DNA of 16,034 nt from Draconibacterium orientale (GCA_020718315.1 DYSK01000037.1:1-16034), one strand, 5' to 3'. Positions 1 to 7,979 are shown, counted from the first letter of the stretch. Notes: generated by a model from the sequence alone, not told the origin. Numbers and translations: made by a program.

Positions 1-406
1 CTTTGCCGGCCAATTCTTTGCTTGCCAGTCCCATAATTCGTCCCATGTCTTTTATAGAACTTGCTCCATTTTTATGAATCAGTTCTTGAATAAGAATTTT
101 TATTTCTTCTTCACTTATTTGCTTGGGCAGGTATTTTTCAATAATTTCGGCTTGAAAAAGTTCGTCATCAGCCAAGTCGGCTCTATTTTGTGCAGTATAA
201 ATCCCAGCCGATTCTTTGCGTTGTTTTACTAGCTTTTGAAGTAATTGCATTTCAACACTTTCGGGGATTTCCTCGCTGTGAATATCTCCGCCGGTTTTGA
301 TGAGCAACAATCCCGCTTTAACAGCCCTGAGGGCTTCCAAAGTCTTTTTATCTTTTGCTAACATCGCTGTTTTGATGTCGCTATTGATTTGAATTTCTAA
401 ACTCAT
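1..406 (-). CDS. YqeY/GatB-like domain protein, C-terminus cut by window edge
   Basis: The first 135 codons of a minus-strand gene are visible, starting at the ATG at 404-406 (MSLEIQINSDIKTAMLAKDK) and running off the left edge. The sequence has the helical, charged character of the YqeY family: an N-terminal segment with LEALRAVKAGLLL, a middle QLLQKLVKQRKESAGIY, and a C-terminal half with AEIIEKYLPKQISEEE and SIKDMGRIMG. YqeY proteins are usually about 148-150 residues, so roughly 15 residues are missing. The fold matches the tRNA-binding tail domain of the GatB amidotransferase subunit, but the cellular role of stand-alone YqeY is not well established. It lies downstream of ftsZ, separated by a strong intrinsic terminator, so it is probably a separate transcription unit or expressed by read-through. 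Family call is confident; function is not. Confidence 0.85.
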   Translation of the reverse strand, partial: MSLEIQINSDIKTAMLAKDKKTLEALRAVKAGLLLIKTGGDIHSEEIPESVEMQLLQKLVKQRKESAGIYTAQNRADLADDELFQAEIIEKYLPKQISEEEIKILIQELIHKNGASSIKDMGRIMGLASKELAGK

Positions 407-425
407 AATTCGATATTTTAAAATG

Positions 426-433
426 TAAAGGTA
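426..433 (-). promoter_or_regulatory. Possible -7 box for the YqeY-like gene (weak)
   Basis: Between the terminator and the YqeY-like ATG only about 28 nt remain. On the minus strand they contain TACCTTTA, a 7/8 match to the Bacteroidota -7 consensus TAnnTTTG. No TTG element lies at the expected upstream distance, because that position falls inside the terminator hairpin. This is a weak candidate, listed because there is no other space for a promoter. Confidence 0.2.
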
Positions 434-434
434 T

Positions 435-464
435 AAAAAAACCCGGCTAGCCGGGTCTTTTTTT
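435..464. terminator. Intrinsic bidirectional terminator after ftsZ
   Basis: A perfect 16-bp palindrome at 441-456 (ACCCGGCTAGCCGGGT) can form a GC-rich 6-bp stem with a CTAG loop. It is flanked by seven A at 435-441 and seven T at 458-464, so on either strand the hairpin is followed by a U-tract. It begins about 24 nt past the ftsZ stop codon and is the natural 3' end of the dcw transcript. The symmetric flanks suggest it could also stop plus-strand transcription. Confidence 0.93.
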
Positions 465-479
465 AATTGTTAGTTGAGA

Positions 480-2036
480 TTAGTCGACATTGTCGTGTAG
501 AAATTTGTTGTTGGTTTTAATTTCTAATCCCTCATCAGAATCGGACAAGCTATATCTCGAAACTTCGGATTCTGTAGATGGAGTATTTTGTTCTAAATGA
601 ATATTTTTCCGTTTATATGCAGGAATATTTTCCATTTCTGCCAAACTTTGGTTTCCGCTGTAAGATAAATCGCGAAGTTTTTTCAATCGATCCAGATGTT
701 TTTCGTCGCGAGCCGGTTTTGCTACGTTTGGAATGGGTCTTTCAAAAACGATTTCGGGTTTCTCAAATTCAAGGTCTCGGTGATCGCTTTCGTATTCATC
801 TTGATTGTTTTCTATTTCGCGAATGATCAGCTCTTTGCTCGCTGCTAATTTAAATTCAATAGGCGAATCAGTAGGTGTTTCGCTTTTTTGATTCAGATCG
901 TAAACCATTGTTTCTAACTGAGTTGGCTGTTCTTCTGTTTTTGAACGGTCGATCAACTCAATTTTTTGGTTAGGATCAAGCGTAGCTATATATTCCGGAC
1001 TTGGGTCAGTAGTAGATGGGATAGCTCCGAGCGGAATAACTTTTTTGTATGGTTGTTCTTTTACTACTTCACCGTCTTTGCGATTAAATCCTGTTGCGAT
1101 TAGGGTTATGCTAATGTCGTTTCCGAGCGAAACATCTCTTCCGCTTCCCCAAATAACTTCACAATCGTATCCGGCATGACCTTGAATAATTTCAGTGATT
1201 TCGGTCACTTCGTCCATCGAAATTTCGGCTTCGCCGGAGGCAATATACAAAAGCATATTTTTAGCTCCGTTGATATCGTTATCATCCAAGATAGGAGAGG
1301 AAAGTGCTTGTTCGGTTGCTTTGGCGGCTCTATTTTCTCCTGAAGCGCGACCCGAGCCCATTATTGCAACACCACTGTTTTTCATTACAGTTTTTACGTC
1401 TTCAAAATCTACATTGATGTAACCTGTAACAGTGATGATTTCGGCAATTCCTTTTGCGGCTGTTGTCAATACATCATCTGCTTGCCCGAAAGCTTGGGAG
1501 AGCGATAGATTTCCGTATAGTTCACGTAGTTTATCATTGTTAATAATAAGGATTGTGTCAACGTGTTTTTTCAGTTCTAGGATTCCTTCTTTGGCCAATT
1601 CTGTCCGTTTGCGTCCTTCAAAACCGAAGGGAATAGTAACGATTGCTACTGTTAGAATATCGAGTTCTTGAGCTGCTTGCGCAATTACCGGCGCTGCACC
1701 AGTTCCTGTTCCGCCCCCCATACCAGCAGTTATGAACAACATTTTAGTGTTTTGGCTCAGTAATTCTTTGATTTCTTCGATATTTTCTATTGCTGCATTG
1801 CGTCCAACAGCCGGTTTTGAACCTGCTCCACGACCTTCGGTAAGACTATGTCCTAACTGAATTTTAGTGGGAATTGGACTGTCTGCTAAATGCTGATTAT
1901 CAGTATTACACAAGATAAAATCAACATCCTTGATGCCTTGTTTGTACATGTGGTTTACGGCATTTCCGCCGCCGCCGCCAACACCAAGAACTTTTATTAT
2001 ATTAGATTGGTTTTTTGGGGAATCGAAATTTAACAT
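480..2036 (-). CDS. ftsZ: Cell division protein FtsZ (tubulin-like GTPase)
   Basis: FtsZ polymerises at midcell into the Z ring that scaffolds the divisome. The N-terminal GTPase domain shows GGGGGNAVNHM near residues 19-30, the tubulin signature GMGGGTGTG at 105-113, and the T7 synergy loop NVDFEDVK at 208-215. The folded core ends near residue 320. A long charged, low-complexity linker of about 180 residues follows, then a short tail NNKFLHDNVD that looks like the C-terminal peptide used to bind FtsA. I chose the ATG at 2034-2036 (MLNFDSPK), giving 518 residues. An in-frame GTG two codons upstream would give 520, but the family normally begins MLNFD. It is the last gene before the terminator and is separated from ftsA by 137 nt, so it may have extra control of its own. 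Confidence 0.98.
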   Translation of the reverse strand: MLNFDSPKNQSNIIKVLGVGGGGGNAVNHMYKQGIKDVDFILCNTDNQHLADSPIPTKIQLGHSLTEGRGAGSKPAVGRNAAIENIEEIKELLSQNTKMLFITAGMGGGTGTGAAPVIAQAAQELDILTVAIVTIPFGFEGRKRTELAKEGILELKKHVDTILIINNDKLRELYGNLSLSQAFGQADDVLTTAAKGIAEIITVTGYINVDFEDVKTVMKNSGVAIMGSGRASGENRAAKATEQALSSPILDDNDINGAKNMLLYIASGEAEISMDEVTEITEIIQGHAGYDCEVIWGSGRDVSLGNDISITLIATGFNRKDGEVVKEQPYKKVIPLGAIPSTTDPSPEYIATLDPNQKIELIDRSKTEEQPTQLETMVYDLNQKSETPTDSPIEFKLAASKELIIREIENNQDEYESDHRDLEFEKPEIVFERPIPNVAKPARDEKHLDRLKKLRDLSYSGNQSLAEMENIPAYKRKNIHLEQNTPSTESEVSRYSLSDSDEGLEIKTNNKFLHDNVD

Positions 2037-2117
2037 ATTCACTTGTTTTTATACCACTAAAGTAATTCTAAAAGTCTTTTTATTAAAGGGATTCGAGCGT
2101 TTTTATTAACAAAATCA

Positions 2118-2133
2118 TTGTTGATATCCACAA
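2118..2133. promoter_or_regulatory. Near-palindrome in the ftsA-ftsZ gap, contains a DnaA-box-like 9-mer
   Basis: The 137-nt gap between ftsA and ftsZ holds TTGTTGATATCCACAA, an imperfect 16-bp palindrome around GATATC with one mismatched pair. Positions 2124-2132 (ATATCCACA) match the DnaA box TTATCCACA at 8 of 9 bases. On the minus strand a TTG lies close upstream of TGATTTTG, resembling a degraded TAnnTTTG, but the spacing (about 13 nt) is shorter than usual. It could be an operator, part of an ftsZ promoter, or chance in AT-rich DNA. Confidence 0.25.
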
Positions 2134-2173
2134 CCGATTTTTGATGCATTTATGGATGGATTCAGAGTTTAAT

Positions 2174-3460
2174 CTATGCTAAACTTTCCGGCTCATTATC
2201 AAAAAACTCTTGAATTTTCTGAAAGAAACTCTTGTCGTTTTTACGACTTGGTTTTTGTTGAACAGGAGTAATTTCTTTATTTCCGTTTTTACGAGCTTCT
2301 GCATCATATCTTTCCAATCCTTCAATTACCAATCCAATTCCGGTAGAATAAGTTGGCGAAGCAAGTTCAGGTGGCGTTCCTTCGGCCAAATGCTCATTCG
2401 GATAACCTATTCGGGTATCCATTCCGGTCATAAATTCAGTGAGTTGCGCAATATGTTTGAGCAAAGCTCCTCCGCCTGTCAATACAATTCCGGCTATTAA
2501 TTTGTGTTCGTACCCTGAATTTTTTATTTCGAAATAAACTTGTTCAATTATTTCTTCAATACGAGCTTGAATAATACTCGCCAAATTTTTAAGCGTAATT
2601 TCTTTGGGCGGACGACCTCTTAATCCAGGGATTGCAACAACTTCCTCATCTTTGTTTTCGCTGGCCAAGGCGGAGCCAAACTTTACTTTTAATTCTTCTG
2701 CATGTTTTTTGATGATTGAACAACCTTCTTTAACGTCTTCGGTAATCACATCGCCGCCAAATGGAATGACTGCTGTATGTCTGATAATGCCATCGTGAAA
2801 AATAGCGATGTCTGTTGTGCCGCCACCAATGTCAACTAAAGCCACTCCAGCTTCTTTTTCTTCTTCGCTCAATACGGCTTTTGCCGAAGCAATTGGCTCC
2901 AAAATTAAATCAACAATGTCGATATCACTTTTACGCACACATTTATAAATGTTTTTCGCGGCAGTGGTTTGTCCAATAATGATATGAAAATTGGCTTCCA
3001 AGGTGTTTCCTAACATTCCAACAGGTTCGCGAATTCCTATTTCTCCATCAACAATAAAATCTTGGGCAATTACATCTATAATTTCTTCGCCCGGATTCAT
3101 GTTTAGATTTCGCATACTGTCAACTAATTCGTCCACGTCTTTTTGCTCTATTTCAATATCGATATTTTTTCGAATCATGATTCCTCTGTGTTGCAAGCTT
3201 TTAATGTGTTGGCCGGCAATGCCTACATTCACAAAGTCTATTTTTACATTCGATTTTGATTCGGCTTCTTCGATGGCTCTTTTTATTGACAAAACGGTAC
3301 TTTCGATATTTGAAACAACACCACGTTTCACCCCAATGGATTCGGCTTTGCCGGCTCCAAGGATTTCAATTTTACCGTATTCGTTTCGGCGTCCAACTAT
3401 GGCGGCAATTTTGGTGGTTCCGATGTCCAATCCTACAATGATAATGTCTGAGGCTCCCAT
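2174..3460 (-). CDS. ftsA: Cell division protein FtsA (actin-like membrane tether for FtsZ)
   Basis: FtsA is an actin-like ATPase that anchors FtsZ filaments to the inner face of the cytoplasmic membrane and recruits later divisome proteins. Motifs are in family order: phosphate-1 loop GLDIGTTKIAAIVG at the N-terminus, an SHS2/1C subdomain, phosphate-2 motif VDIGGGTTDIAIF, and the adenosine motif GIVLTGGGALLKHI. The last residues (SFFQKIQEFFDNEPESLA) form a probable amphipathic membrane-targeting helix after a Lys/Asn-rich linker. I chose the ATG at 3458-3460 (MGASDIIIVGLDIG, 428 residues). Extending to 3481 would need a TTG start and add a lysine-rich stretch not typical of the family. Either way the gene starts inside ftsQ (28-nt overlap from the ATG), implying translational coupling. 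Some Bacteroidota FtsA proteins have a longer C-terminal part, so the length is ordinary. Confidence 0.97.
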   Translation of the reverse strand: MGASDIIIVGLDIGTTKIAAIVGRRNEYGKIEILGAGKAESIGVKRGVVSNIESTVLSIKRAIEEAESKSNVKIDFVNVGIAGQHIKSLQHRGIMIRKNIDIEIEQKDVDELVDSMRNLNMNPGEEIIDVIAQDFIVDGEIGIREPVGMLGNTLEANFHIIIGQTTAAKNIYKCVRKSDIDIVDLILEPIASAKAVLSEEEKEAGVALVDIGGGTTDIAIFHDGIIRHTAVIPFGGDVITEDVKEGCSIIKKHAEELKVKFGSALASENKDEEVVAIPGLRGRPPKEITLKNLASIIQARIEEIIEQVYFEIKNSGYEHKLIAGIVLTGGGALLKHIAQLTEFMTGMDTRIGYPNEHLAEGTPPELASPTYSTGIGLVIEGLERYDAEARKNGNKEITPVQQKPSRKNDKSFFQKIQEFFDNEPESLA

Positions 3461-4251
3461 ATATTTATTTTTTTTAGGCAAACTACTTGATTTTCGTATT
3501 TTAAATTAATGGCTTTGTATAAATTCCAATCAATTTTTTCTTTTCCGTTTAAGTAGAAATATTTCAACTTATTTAGTTTCTCACTTGCTTGCTTTATATC
3601 TCCAAATTCGATGTAAGCCACGCCAGTCTTAGGAATAATTTCGAATTCTTGTTCACTAGTCACATATATTTGGTCAATCAATGCTGTTAAAAATTCGTCT
3701 TCCTGAATTTTTGCGGCCAAGATATATAATTTTTTATAGATAGACGGCAAATAGAGTATATCGTTCGGTGTTGGATTGAAAAATTTCGGAGCAAGTTCCG
3801 GAAGGAATCCGCTGGCTAAAGGAAGGCGAAGGTTGTGATTTGATGAAAGGGGCATTACAACGGTATCGCTTCCCAAATAAAAATGCTGCCCATGCTGGTT
3901 GTAAACTCTTAATACAGCTAAACGAGGTTTTGTTTCCACTTCCACTGTCCCGTCTATTTGGAGATAAGCGTTGTAGTCGGAAAGATAAGTCATGCTTTCA
4001 ATAAATTTTTCAATCTCTTTCGGCTTTATGTTTTTCAATGATTGCCTTTCGATGGGCGAATAATCTCGAAAAATACGCGTTTTTAATTCATCAGCGGTGA
4101 TGAGTAGTGGGTAATTATTAGAATTGTTTAAGCTTACATTGAGTTTGGGACAAGCTTTGCTGCTATGCCAAGATAGTGCTTGAATCTCGAAAGCGATGAC
4201 GAGCAGTGTTGCAATTGTCCACAGACTAATATAGATTATGCGCTTTATCAT
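3433..4251 (-). CDS. ftsQ: Cell division protein FtsQ (divergent)
   Basis: FtsQ is a bitopic inner-membrane protein that links early and late divisome components. This 272-residue product has a short cytoplasmic start (MIKR), one transmembrane helix at about residues 5-26, and a periplasmic region. A POTRA-like part comes first, followed by a beta-domain whose best recognisable stretch is AYLQIDGTVEVETKPRLAVL and then FYLGSDTVVMPLS. Primary sequence similarity to proteobacterial FtsQ is low, so the call rests on topology, this stretch and position between murC and ftsA. The start ATG overlaps the murC stop in an ATGA junction, and the 3' end overlaps ftsA. No partner ddl gene precedes it. Confidence 0.9.
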   Translation of the reverse strand: MIKRIIYISLWTIATLLVIAFEIQALSWHSSKACPKLNVSLNNSNNYPLLITADELKTRIFRDYSPIERQSLKNIKPKEIEKFIESMTYLSDYNAYLQIDGTVEVETKPRLAVLRVYNQHGQHFYLGSDTVVMPLSSNHNLRLPLASGFLPELAPKFFNPTPNDILYLPSIYKKLYILAAKIQEDEFLTALIDQIYVTSEQEFEIIPKTGVAYIEFGDIKQASEKLNKLKYFYLNGKEKIDWNLYKAINLKYENQVVCLKKINIWEPQTLSL

Positions 4252-5615
4252 TCAAATGCACGTTTAATTGGATCCACCATTCTGTCAATATCGCCCGCTC
4301 CTAAAGTAATCAATACTTCCAAAGGTTGTTTTTTTAAATAGGGGATAAGTTCTTCTTTTTGTAGCAATATTTTGTCTTCGAGCGAAATATTTTCCAACAA
4401 AAGTGCACTCGTAACTCCCGATATAGGCTCTTCTCTGGCTGGATAAATATCGAGCAAAATCAAAGAATCTAGAAGTGCAAGACTTTGAGCAAACTCTTTT
4501 ATGAAATCGCGGGTTCTGCTGAATAAATGAGGTTGAAAAATTCCTGATATTTTTTTAGTCGGAAAAAGCTCTCTTACTGATAATATACTTGCTTTTAGTT
4601 CTTCCGGATGATGCGCATAATCGTCCAAATAAACAAAATCAGTGCGCTTGATAATGTATTCCATTCGACGTTTTACTCCTGAAAAATTAGCCAAAGCCGT
4701 CTTGATTTCCGTTTCCGACGCACCTGCAATAAAGGCTGCGGCTGCGGCAGCAAGGGCGTTCTCCACATTTAATTTTCCGGGCATTTTTAACTGCACATTT
4801 TCTATCTTTAAATTTGGTCCAAAAATAGAAAATTGATAGATGCCATTGATTAATTTCATGGCCGAGATATGAAAATCGGCATTTTCAGTTTCGAGGGAAT
4901 AGGTAAAAAGGCCATCTCTCTTATTTAGCAGTTTCTCCAAACCAAATTTCACAATCAAGTTTCCTTTTGGATTTACTTGATCGGCAAAATCCCGAAAACT
5001 TTCTTTTAATTTTTGATGGTTTTCATAAATATCAAGATGATCGGCATCCATAGAGGTGATAACCGCCACATCAGGAAAGAGTTGTAAGAAGGAGCGGTCA
5101 AACTCATCGGCTTCTATTACCAAATTCGGACTTTTTTCATTCACAATCAGATTGCTGTTGTAATTGTTTGTGATTCCGCCCAAAAAAGCATTGCAGCCTA
5201 CTTTGCTATTGTTTAGAATATGCGCGGTCATGCTACTTACCGTTGTTTTTCCGTGTGTTCCGGCTATTGCAATACAGTGTTTGTCTTTGCTTAGGAGTCC
5301 TAAAACCTGACTTCGTTTAAGCAAATGATATCCGTTTTCTTTAAAAAACAGAAATTCTTTATGCGTAGCAGGTATGGCGGGAGTGTAAATGATCAAAGTA
5401 CTCTCTTTTGACAAAAAAGGTGGCGAAATCAGATTCAAGTCGTCCGAAAAATGAATCTTGGCTCCTTCTTGCATCAATTCTTCGGTCAATGCTGAAGGCG
5501 TCTTGTCGTATCCGGCAACAAATTTGCGATGATTCAAAAAATAACGCGCCAAGGCACTCATCCCAATTCCGCCAATACCTATCAGGTAAATATGTGTAAA
5601 ACGATCTAGCTCCAT
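4248..5615 (-). CDS. murC: UDP-N-acetylmuramate--L-alanine ligase MurC
   Basis: MurC is the cytoplasmic ATP-dependent ligase that adds L-alanine to UDP-MurNAc, the first step in building the stem peptide. The 455-residue protein has the three Mur-ligase domains. The N-terminal UDP-binding fold has GIGGIGMSALA at 13-23. The central ATPase domain has the P-loop GTHGKTT at 119-125, the acidic motif IEADEFDRSF and the metal/ATP motif DADHLDIY. The C-terminal domain has DYAHHPEE, PHLFSRTRDF and the end motif LGAGDID. GTHGKTT and DEFD separate it from MurD and MurE. The start overlaps the end of murG by 10 nt and the stop overlaps ftsQ by 4 nt. Confidence 0.98.
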   Translation of the reverse strand: MELDRFTHIYLIGIGGIGMSALARYFLNHRKFVAGYDKTPSALTEELMQEGAKIHFSDDLNLISPPFLSKESTLIIYTPAIPATHKEFLFFKENGYHLLKRSQVLGLLSKDKHCIAIAGTHGKTTVSSMTAHILNNSKVGCNAFLGGITNNYNSNLIVNEKSPNLVIEADEFDRSFLQLFPDVAVITSMDADHLDIYENHQKLKESFRDFADQVNPKGNLIVKFGLEKLLNKRDGLFTYSLETENADFHISAMKLINGIYQFSIFGPNLKIENVQLKMPGKLNVENALAAAAAAFIAGASETEIKTALANFSGVKRRMEYIIKRTDFVYLDDYAHHPEELKASILSVRELFPTKKISGIFQPHLFSRTRDFIKEFAQSLALLDSLILLDIYPAREEPISGVTSALLLENISLEDKILLQKEELIPYLKKQPLEVLITLGAGDIDRMVDPIKRAFE

Positions 5616-6724
5616 TTTATTAGTTTTAAAACTTCATTTGCAATTTCTATATCAGCATCCTGTTTTGCAAATTTCTTAATATTGGTTCTTAAGTATTCTA
5701 ATTCTTTTTGATTGTTTAGCAACATTTGGCAGGTTTCGAAGAGCGATTTGGCGACCTCGCAATCGGGAATCAGTATAGCCGCTTGCTTATGAACCAAACT
5801 TTGGGCGTTTTTTGTTTGATGGTCTTCGGCTGCCGATGGCAAAGGAATGAAAATACATGCTTTTGCCGTTGCACTCAATTCTGAAATGGCAATGGCTCCG
5901 GCTCTAGAAATAACCAAGTCAGCGGCAGCATAAGCCAAATCCATTTCGGTAATAAATTTGTATGCCTTGATATGAGTAATTTTGTTTTCCCCAATAATAG
6001 ATTGTGCGGCCTCTATTCCGGTGATGCCGGTTTGCCAAATGAATTGAAAATTGGCCTTACTCCATTTCTCAAATTGGGCCATGATGGCTTGATTGATCGA
6101 TTGAGCGCCCAAGCTTCCGCCTATCAGCAGTACGGTTTTTTTTGATTTAGACAGATTAAAATAATCGAATGCCGATTCGCGTTTTCCTTCTATTTGGATA
6201 ACGTGCCTGCGGATTGGATTGCCCGTTTCAATAAGTTTTTCGGGCGGGAAATAGCGGTTCATTTCAGGATATGCTACACAAATCCGATTTACTTTATTGG
6301 CGAGCAATTTGTTTGTAATGCCGGGAAATGAATTTTGTTCTTGGATTAAACTGGGTATTCCGGCTCTGTGTGCCATAAAGAGCGTTGGCCCGCTGGCAAA
6401 CCCGCCAACACCAACTACAACATGAGGTTCAAATTGGGCGATTATTCTCTTGGCTTTGAATAAGCTACATACAAGTTTTATCGGAAACAAGAGATTTTTT
6501 AGACTTAAGCTGCGCTGAAAACCACTTATCCAAAGACCTTTGATTTCAAATCCGGCCGCAGGAACTTTTTCCATTTCCATTTTGTCTTGGGCGCCAATAA
6601 ATAGAAATTCGCTTTGGGGATTTAATTTTCGAATGGCTTGGGCTATAGCAATAGCTGGAAAAATATGACCACCGGTGCCGCCGCCACTAATCAAAACTCG
6701 TATTTGTTCTGAAGTTTTTTTCAT
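5606..6724 (-). CDS. murG: UDP-GlcNAc:lipid I N-acetylglucosaminyltransferase MurG
   Basis: MurG transfers GlcNAc from UDP-GlcNAc onto lipid I to make lipid II at the cytoplasmic face of the membrane. The 372-residue protein shows the GT-B layout. The N-terminal glycine loop GGGTGGHIFPA is at 14-24, followed by GVGGFASGP near 105-113 and QEQNSFPGITNKLLA at 128-142. The second glycine loop GGSLGAQSIN is near 202-211. The nucleotide-sugar site SRAGAIAISEL is near 273-283, followed by PLPSAAEDHQTKNA. All core motifs are intact. The start ATG shares an ATGA overlap with the ftsW stop, and the 3' end overlaps murC, so ftsW, murG, murC and ftsQ form a chain of overlapping genes. Confidence 0.98.
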   Translation of the reverse strand: MKKTSEQIRVLISGGGTGGHIFPAIAIAQAIRKLNPQSEFLFIGAQDKMEMEKVPAAGFEIKGLWISGFQRSLSLKNLLFPIKLVCSLFKAKRIIAQFEPHVVVGVGGFASGPTLFMAHRAGIPSLIQEQNSFPGITNKLLANKVNRICVAYPEMNRYFPPEKLIETGNPIRRHVIQIEGKRESAFDYFNLSKSKKTVLLIGGSLGAQSINQAIMAQFEKWSKANFQFIWQTGITGIEAAQSIIGENKITHIKAYKFITEMDLAYAAADLVISRAGAIAISELSATAKACIFIPLPSAAEDHQTKNAQSLVHKQAAILIPDCEVAKSLFETCQMLLNNQKELEYLRTNIKKFAKQDADIEIANEVLKLIKWS

Positions 6725-7899
6725 TCGGTCTCTTTTTTGATTTCTGTACTCGAGGGCGATGCTTTAGCTGCTGAGCCGGCACTTACACTTTGGATCATTC
6801 CTAAAGCCATGGAAGTAAAAACAAAAGACGATCCGCCCGAACTCAATAAAGGAAGAGGTTGGCCGGTTACCGGAACCAAGTTCACAGCCACGCTCATGTT
6901 GAGCATTGCTTGAATGACGATGGTAAACGTTAAGCCCAATGCAAGCAAAGCACCAAATATAGTTGTGCTGTGTTTGGCTATTACGAGTGCGCGGAAAAAG
7001 AGAACTAAGTAAAGCAGCGGAACAAAAAATCCTATTATTGTACCGTATTCTTCTATGATGATTGCAAAGATGAAATCCGATTGGGCGGAAGGCAAAAAGG
7101 CACGTTGAATGCTCTTCCCGGGAAGTTTACCAATAAGCGGATTGGAAGCAATGGCTATTTTCGATTGTAAAACCTGATAATCATCTTCCGTTTCAGTATT
7201 TGTGAAATTCTCGATTCTATTTACCCAAGTGTCGAATCTGGGTAAAATGTTTGGATTTGTTTTTACGACTAAAAATGCAATACCAAGGATGACAATTCCG
7301 CTGCCGGCAAGACCAAAAAGGTATTTAGGTTTTACATTTCCAATCATCATCATAAAGAATGCAGATGAAAAAATTAGGAAGGCAGTCGAAAAATTGGATT
7401 GCAAGATGAGCAAGGTTACCAGCAAAGTAGGGGTGAAAATTTGAATCAAAACATATCGAAGGACATTTTTATTTTCCTTGTATTTTTCGGGAAGTCTGCT
7501 CAAATTTCGAGCTAAAAAGGTTAAAAGAACAACTTTGGCAAAGTCGGAGCTCTGAAAACTTATATTGATTCCCGGAACCATGAGCCATCGACTCGCGTTG
7601 TTAATATTTGTTCCCGAAATAATGGTGAATATCAATATTGGAATTACCAACCAGATCAAAAGTACGGATGTTAAGCTGAAAATGTGGTATTTTATTCGAT
7701 GTGTCAAATACATGACAAAAAACCCGAAGACAACAATGCCTAGTTGTTTGAATAGATAGTGAAAAGCGTTGCCATTTTCTAGTTTATAGGCCAGATGTCC
7801 TGATGCGCTGTACACTACAGCCAGCGAAATCATAGAGAAAATAATATAAATCCCCCAAATCACTCTGTCGCCTTTCAACTGTAAACCAAAATTATTCAT
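6721..7899 (-). CDS. ftsW: SEDS septal peptidoglycan polymerase FtsW
   Basis: FtsW is the SEDS-family glycosyltransferase that polymerises lipid II at the septum together with its partner class B PBP. The 392-residue product is a polytopic membrane protein with about ten hydrophobic helices starting near residue 12. It carries the SEDS landmarks: RWL near 104-106, a large extracytoplasmic loop with YQVLQSKIAI, then LPSAQSDFIFAIIIEEYG (conserved Asp and Glu near 275 and 283), and the C-terminal signature PLPLLSSGGSS at 348-358. The usual QPSE motif reads QSSD here, and the usual SYGGSS reads SSGGSS. RodA is the alternative, but position in the dcw cluster between murD and murG favours FtsW. 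It starts after an 80-nt gap, the largest in the first two-thirds of the operon. Confidence 0.95.
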   Translation of the reverse strand: MNNFGLQLKGDRVIWGIYIIFSMISLAVVYSASGHLAYKLENGNAFHYLFKQLGIVVFGFFVMYLTHRIKYHIFSLTSVLLIWLVIPILIFTIISGTNINNASRWLMVPGINISFQSSDFAKVVLLTFLARNLSRLPEKYKENKNVLRYVLIQIFTPTLLVTLLILQSNFSTAFLIFSSAFFMMMIGNVKPKYLFGLAGSGIVILGIAFLVVKTNPNILPRFDTWVNRIENFTNTETEDDYQVLQSKIAIASNPLIGKLPGKSIQRAFLPSAQSDFIFAIIIEEYGTIIGFFVPLLYLVLFFRALVIAKHSTTIFGALLALGLTFTIVIQAMLNMSVAVNLVPVTGQPLPLLSSGGSSFVFTSMALGMIQSVSAGSAAKASPSSTEIKKETE

Positions 7900-7944
7900 C
7901 TATTGTCTTTTTGTTCTAAGTTTCAAAAAATCAATTTTAATCCG

Positions 7945-7972
7945 CCATTAGGCAAAATATTTTGCCATTTGG
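7945..7972. promoter_or_regulatory. Palindrome in the murD-ftsW gap
   Basis: The 80-nt space between murD and ftsW contains a perfect 16-bp palindrome, GGCAAAATATTTTGCC, at 7951-7966. Outer arms extend symmetry to 28 bp (7945-7972: CCA on one side, TGG on the other) with three mismatched pairs between. There is no T-run after it on the minus strand, so it is not a normal intrinsic terminator. It could be a protein-binding operator, an mRNA hairpin protecting or processing the transcript, or an attenuation site. No TAnnTTTG promoter box is convincing here. Confidence 0.5.
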
Positions 7973-7979
7973 GTACTGT

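Noticed and set aside
2991..3509. 172-codon plus-strand open frame antisense to ftsA
   Set aside because: It lies wholly opposite ftsA and the ftsQ/ftsA junction, has Ser/Ile/Phe-rich composition typical of antisense translation, and shows no recognisable domain.
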